NCBI RefSeq assembly: GCF_946886895.1
Contig: NZ_CAMPJO010000015.1
Coordinates: 1-64,000, forward strand
Source of the DNA: an uncultured Marinobacter sp.
GTDB taxonomy: Bacteria; Pseudomonadota; Gammaproteobacteria; Pseudomonadales; Oleiphilaceae
DNA: 64,000 nt
Reading direction: 5' to 3'
Below are positions 60,882 through 64,000 of the stretch, piece after piece. The position numbers and the translations under genes are program-made. The notes beneath the pieces are model-generated. The model was not told where the DNA came from. It was given only the letters and a program-made list of their open reading frames with translations, and made no database searches. How positions within the stretch are numbered: position 1 is the stretch's first letter; every line of letters starts with the position of its first letter.

Positions 60882-62699
60882 ATGGCAGATACCCACAGCA
60901 CAGGACCGGCAAAGCAGAGCCCGGCGCCCACACTCAGTGCCCTGACGTTACGGGACGTCTGTACCGCCCTGGTGGCCAGTGACGAAATCAGCCAGGAGGA
61001 TGCGGAACGCGTGCTCTCCGCCAACCTGGGCGCGGCGGCTGGCTCCGGCCAAGCGGCAAAGCGGCATCCTCTGGAACTGGTGGCCATCGCCGCCCTGACC
61101 AGTCTGAACACCGGTCGAACCCTGGATCTTGAGCGACTGACCCAGTGGCTGGCGGACTGGGCTGGCCAGCCCTACTACCATATTGATCCGCTGAAGATCG
61201 ACTCTCCCGCCATCGCCCGGGTGATGTCTTACGCTTTTGCCCAGCGCCACGGAATCCTGGCGGTGGAAATCGGCCGGGACGAAGTATTGGTTGCCAGCGC
61301 CGAGCCCTTCAAGAGCGACTGGGAAAGCAATCTGCGACAGGCGGTGCGCAAGGATATCCGGAGGGTGGTCACCAATCCCGAAGACATCCGCCGTTATACC
61401 GTCGAGTTTTACCAGCTGGCAAACTCCGTCAGCAAAGCCAGTGGCGGTCAGGCCCCCGTTGGTGCCGGCAACCAGAATTTTGAGCAGTTACTGGATCTGG
61501 GCGCCAGCGAACACCCCGATGCCAACGACCAGCATGTGGTGAAGATTGTTGACTGGTTGCTGCAGTACGCGTTTGACCAGCGGGCCTCGGATATCCATAT
61601 GGAGCCCAGGCGGGCCGCAACCCAGGTCCGGTTCCGGATCGATGGCGTCCTACATAACGTCTACGAATTTCCTGAGCATGTCGGTGTGGCCGTGACCAGC
61701 CGCCTGAAGATTCTCGGGCGCCTGAACGTGGCCGAAAAACGCCGGCCACAAGACGGCCGGATAAAAACGCGCAAACCCGACAACAGCGAAGTCGAACTCC
61801 GCCTGGCAACCATGCCTACCGCGTTCGGGGAAAAAATGGTGCTGCGGATCTTTGATCCCGACGTACTGCTGAAGTCCTTTGAACAACTGGGCTTTGGCAA
61901 GGAGGACCGGCAGCGCTGGCAGGACATTATTTCACGCCCTCACGGGATCGTTTTGGTGACCGGCCCCACCGGGTCCGGGAAAACCACCACCCTGTACTCC
62001 ACCCTGAAACAGATTGCCTCGCCGGAACTCAACGTGTGTTCCATCGAAGATCCGATTGAAATGGTGGAACCGGCGTTCAACCAGATGCAGGTGCAGACCA
62101 ACATTGACCTGACCTTTGCCGCCGGTGTCCGGGCACTGCTGCGACAGGATCCGGACATTATCATGATCGGCGAGATCCGCGACCTGGAGACCGCGGAAAT
62201 GGCCGTGCAGGCCGCGCTGACCGGCCATCTGGTGCTGTCCACCCTGCACACCAACGACGCCCCCAGCGCCATAACCCGCCTGATGGAGCTGGGCATTCCG
62301 CCCTACCTGATCCGCGCTACGGTACTGGGCGTGATGGCACAGCGCCTGGCCCGCACACTGTGCCCCCACTGCAAGGCACCCGGCCCCGCCGATGAGCAGG
62401 CCTGGCAAACCCTGACCCGACCCTGGAAGGCCCCGGTGCCAAAACAGTTCTACCAGCCGGTTGGCTGTCTGGAATGTCGTAACACCGGCTATATGGGCCG
62501 GGCCGGCGTGTATGAAATCATGACCCTTTCCGGTCCACTGATCCGCCAGATCACCGACCACTGCGAGCTTGAGCAGCTTCGGATTGACGCTTATAAGGAA
62601 GGCATGAAGTCACTGCGCCTCAGTGGCGCCCAGAAGGTGGCCGCCGGCCAGACCACCGTTGAGGAAATCCTGCGAGTAACGCCGGAAAGCCAGCGCTGA
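60882..62699 (+). CDS. GspE/PulE family secretion ATPase, orphan (605 aa)
   Basis: Type II secretion/type IV pilus assembly ATPase. An N-terminal GspE_N-like region (about 75-175) precedes the ATPase domain. Walker A is GPTGSGKTTTLYSTL near residues 361-375, the Asp box near IEDPIEMVEP, Walker B GEIRDLETAEMA, and a His box TGHLVLSTLHTNDA. The zinc-binding CPHC...CLEC tetracysteine near residues 497-528 marks it as GspE-type rather than a PilT retraction motor. No other secretion or pilus gene lies in the window, so its partners are unknown. Confidence 0.9.
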   Translation: MADTHSTGPAKQSPAPTLSALTLRDVCTALVASDEISQEDAERVLSANLGAAAGSGQAAKRHPLELVAIAALTSLNTGRTLDLERLTQWLADWAGQPYYHIDPLKIDSPAIARVMSYAFAQRHGILAVEIGRDEVLVASAEPFKSDWESNLRQAVRKDIRRVVTNPEDIRRYTVEFYQLANSVSKASGGQAPVGAGNQNFEQLLDLGASEHPDANDQHVVKIVDWLLQYAFDQRASDIHMEPRRAATQVRFRIDGVLHNVYEFPEHVGVAVTSRLKILGRLNVAEKRRPQDGRIKTRKPDNSEVELRLATMPTAFGEKMVLRIFDPDVLLKSFEQLGFGKEDRQRWQDIISRPHGIVLVTGPTGSGKTTTLYSTLKQIASPELNVCSIEDPIEMVEPAFNQMQVQTNIDLTFAAGVRALLRQDPDIIMIGEIRDLETAEMAVQAALTGHLVLSTLHTNDAPSAITRLMELGIPPYLIRATVLGVMAQRLARTLCPHCKAPGPADEQAWQTLTRPWKAPVPKQFYQPVGCLECRNTGYMGRAGVYEIMTLSGPLIRQITDHCELEQLRIDAYKEGMKSLRLSGAQKVAAGQTTVEEILRVTPESQR

Positions 62700-62708
62700 C
62701 CTGGCCGG

Positions 62709-63767
62709 TCAGGCCCCGGGCCTGAGGCCACACTGCTCCAACAGGGCCTGCCAGGCTTTGGTGTGCTGGATCATGGCGGCATCGAGTTGGCGCCAGACAC
62801 TGGCATCCGCATCGGAGGACAGGTATCGGCGGTACCAGGGCAGAAACGCTTCCGGCATCGTCGCCCGCTGCATGGCCGCCAGGGTCTCAAAGGGCTTAAT
62901 CAGGGCGGTACGCGCCCGCTGCACGTCACTCATGTAGGGCTGGACCTTGTCGATATACACACTGAAAAACAGGCCCTGGACGATGTCGGACTGTTGATTG
63001 GGTTTGCCATTCAGACACAACGGCCTGCCCTGGATGCGCATCCTTAGCAGCGATGTCGCGTCCTGCAACCGGGCCGCCAGCACCAAAGCGCTGTTGAGGA
63101 GCTGCCCGGCCCGGTGCTCTGCCTGCCAGCGCTGTTGGACGGCCCCGGCAAATGCCAGTGACACCGTAAGATCTCCCTCCAGCACCGCGGACACTGCCGT
63201 ATTCAGGTTCGTCACTTCCCGGGCGAGATCCGCAACCGGATTGCCCTCCGTGGAAACCGGGTACTCGCCTTTCGACAGGGTGAACAGTTGCTCGATTTCG
63301 GCCGTGCCCCAGGTCGCGTTCCAGACCGCAATGGGCAATGACCCGATCTTGCTGGTAATAGCGGTTTCCAGCGCTTTCGCCAGTTTCTCGTCTTCAACCT
63401 CCGGCAGGCACTTCCTTGCCGACTGGATGAACCTGAGCTCGTACCGCAGTCGGTTCAGTGGCTGCATTACCCGCCCCATCACCGAGTTCTTCTTGCCCAC
63501 CACATACTGCAGCTCACAGCCGTAGAGCGACAGAAAATCCAGCATGCCCATATCCAGATCCGGCAGGGCGAGAACGCGGTCACGGCGGCGCGGCATCGGC
63601 TCCGCCGTTGCGATGGGAGAAAGTGTTGGCTCAAGTTCGAGTACCCGGGCCAGCCGCTCAACGTACTCAGTCATCATCGGGCGGGCGTCGGAAAAAGGAT
63701 GACAACCGGTCAGGAGCAAGGCCAGCAACCCCGGGACCAAAACCCTGAAACCGGCGAATCCGGACAT
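62709..63767 (-). CDS. DUF3080 family lipoprotein (352 aa)
   Basis: Predicted lipoprotein of family DUF3080 (PF11279), function unknown. MSGFAGFRVLVPGLLALLLTGC gives a lipobox LTGC with Cys22. The mature protein is largely helical, with the conserved DMGMLDFLSLYGCELQYVVGKKNS segment near residues 72-95. AGGAG lies six bases before the ATG at 63767; the frame continues upstream without support. Converges with the GspE-like gene. Confidence 0.85.
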   Translation of the reverse strand: MSGFAGFRVLVPGLLALLLTGCHPFSDARPMMTEYVERLARVLELEPTLSPIATAEPMPRRRDRVLALPDLDMGMLDFLSLYGCELQYVVGKKNSVMGRVMQPLNRLRYELRFIQSARKCLPEVEDEKLAKALETAITSKIGSLPIAVWNATWGTAEIEQLFTLSKGEYPVSTEGNPVADLAREVTNLNTAVSAVLEGDLTVSLAFAGAVQQRWQAEHRAGQLLNSALVLAARLQDATSLLRMRIQGRPLCLNGKPNQQSDIVQGLFFSVYIDKVQPYMSDVQRARTALIKPFETLAAMQRATMPEAFLPWYRRYLSSDADASVWRQLDAAMIQHTKAWQALLEQCGLRPGA

Positions 63768-63801
63768 GAACGTCTCCTGGCACTGGCGGGGCTGGCAGTG
63801 G

Positions 63802-64000
63802 TTAGCGTTTCTGCAGCAGGGTATCGACCTCCGTGAAATCCCGGGCAACAAAACGGCCCGTTTCCGGCAGTTCCCCCTCCCGAACCAGCCAGGCGGTTTT
63901 CAGGCCGGCGGCTTCGGCCGCCTCAAGCTCCGCCTCGACATCGGACAAAAACAGAACGGTTGCGGCGTCAACACCCAGCTCCGCGAGGATGTTACGGTAG
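63802..64000 (-). CDS. mtnC: Enolase-phosphatase MtnC, C-terminal part
   Basis: Only the last 65 or so codons are inside the window; the 5' part lies beyond base 64000. The translation has YRNILAELGVDAATVLFLSDV, then ELEAAEAAGLKTAWLVREGELP and ends LLQKR. The FLSDV...ELEAAEAAGL pattern is the HAD motif IV region of the methionine-salvage acireductone synthase MtnC. It was too short at the edge for a full check, so the exact HAD subfamily is likely but not certain. Confidence 0.82.
   Translation of the reverse strand, partial: YRNILAELGVDAATVLFLSDVEAELEAAEAAGLKTAWLVREGELPETGRFVARDFTEVDTLLQKR

Overview
The window looks like a chromosomal segment of a Marinobacter-like marine gammaproteobacterium. 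The base composition is moderately high GC. The protein sequences and gene order follow the Pseudomonas/Marinobacter pattern: alaS-lysC-csrA-tRNA-Ser-tRNA-Arg, lptGF/pepA-holC-valS, ampE-ampD-DUF1631/nadC, dcd-apbC/metG-rsxABCDGE-nth, rpoS-nlpD-surE-truD-ispFD-ftsB-eno-kdsA-pyrG-tilS-accA-dnaE. I inferred the genus from memory of these orders and did not test it. I see no rRNA, CRISPR array, insertion sequence, prophage or plasmid gene. Almost everything is core genome.

Layout. 1-4690 (minus strand): tRNA-Arg (cut by the window edge), tRNA-Ser, csrA, lysC, alaS. 4832-7560: an RDD membrane protein, then lptG and lptF, which move lipopolysaccharide. 7812-14472 (plus): pepA, holC, valS, a ketopantoate reductase and a PduO-type cobalamin adenosyltransferase. 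14503-20584 (minus): a chemoreceptor, ampE-ampD and a DUF1631 protein. 20805-21644: nadC. 21657-25547 (minus): YqcC, an orphan ParA, hda, a CDP-alcohol phosphatidyltransferase and a DUF2066 protein. 25707-28248 (plus): purM-purN and a DUF3108 protein. 28245-32116 (minus): avtA, a DUF416 protein, dcd, apbC. 32313-40585 (plus): metG, the complete rsxABCDGE electron-transport operon, nth. 40645-59380 (minus): a chalcone-isomerase-like protein, rpoS, nlpD, a DUF368 lipid-carrier transporter, pcm, surE, truD, ispF, ispD, ftsB, eno, kdsA, pyrG, tilS, accA, dnaE and a TlpA-like lipoprotein. 59450-62699 (plus): arsC-like, wrbA, DUF2069, an orphan GspE/PulE ATPase. 62709-64000 (minus): a DUF3080 lipoprotein and the 3' end of mtnC.

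Many adjacent genes overlap by 1-4 bases at stop/start codons (ampD-ampE, purM-purN, dcd-DUF416, rsxB-rsxC, ispF-truD, surE-pcm, pcm-DUF368, CDP-alcohol transferase-hda). This points to translationally coupled operons. Clear intrinsic terminators follow csrA, the adenosyltransferase, nth, rpoS and eno.

The most unusual feature is a family of three dispersed intergenic elements of about 110 bp (9905-10014, 30870-30977, 50244-50357). Each has 27-28 bp inverted-repeat arms enclosing two small hairpins whose loops carry GGA. Two copies share 51 of 54 interior bases, yet their outer arms differ in sequence while staying perfectly complementary within each copy. The GGA loops resemble CsrA-binding hairpins. 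Second-tier observations are an AT-rich mosaic block inside metG, repeats in the rpoS leader, and spaced repeats between nadC and the DUF1631 gene. I found no gene cluster that I would call a new defence, secretion or metabolic system.
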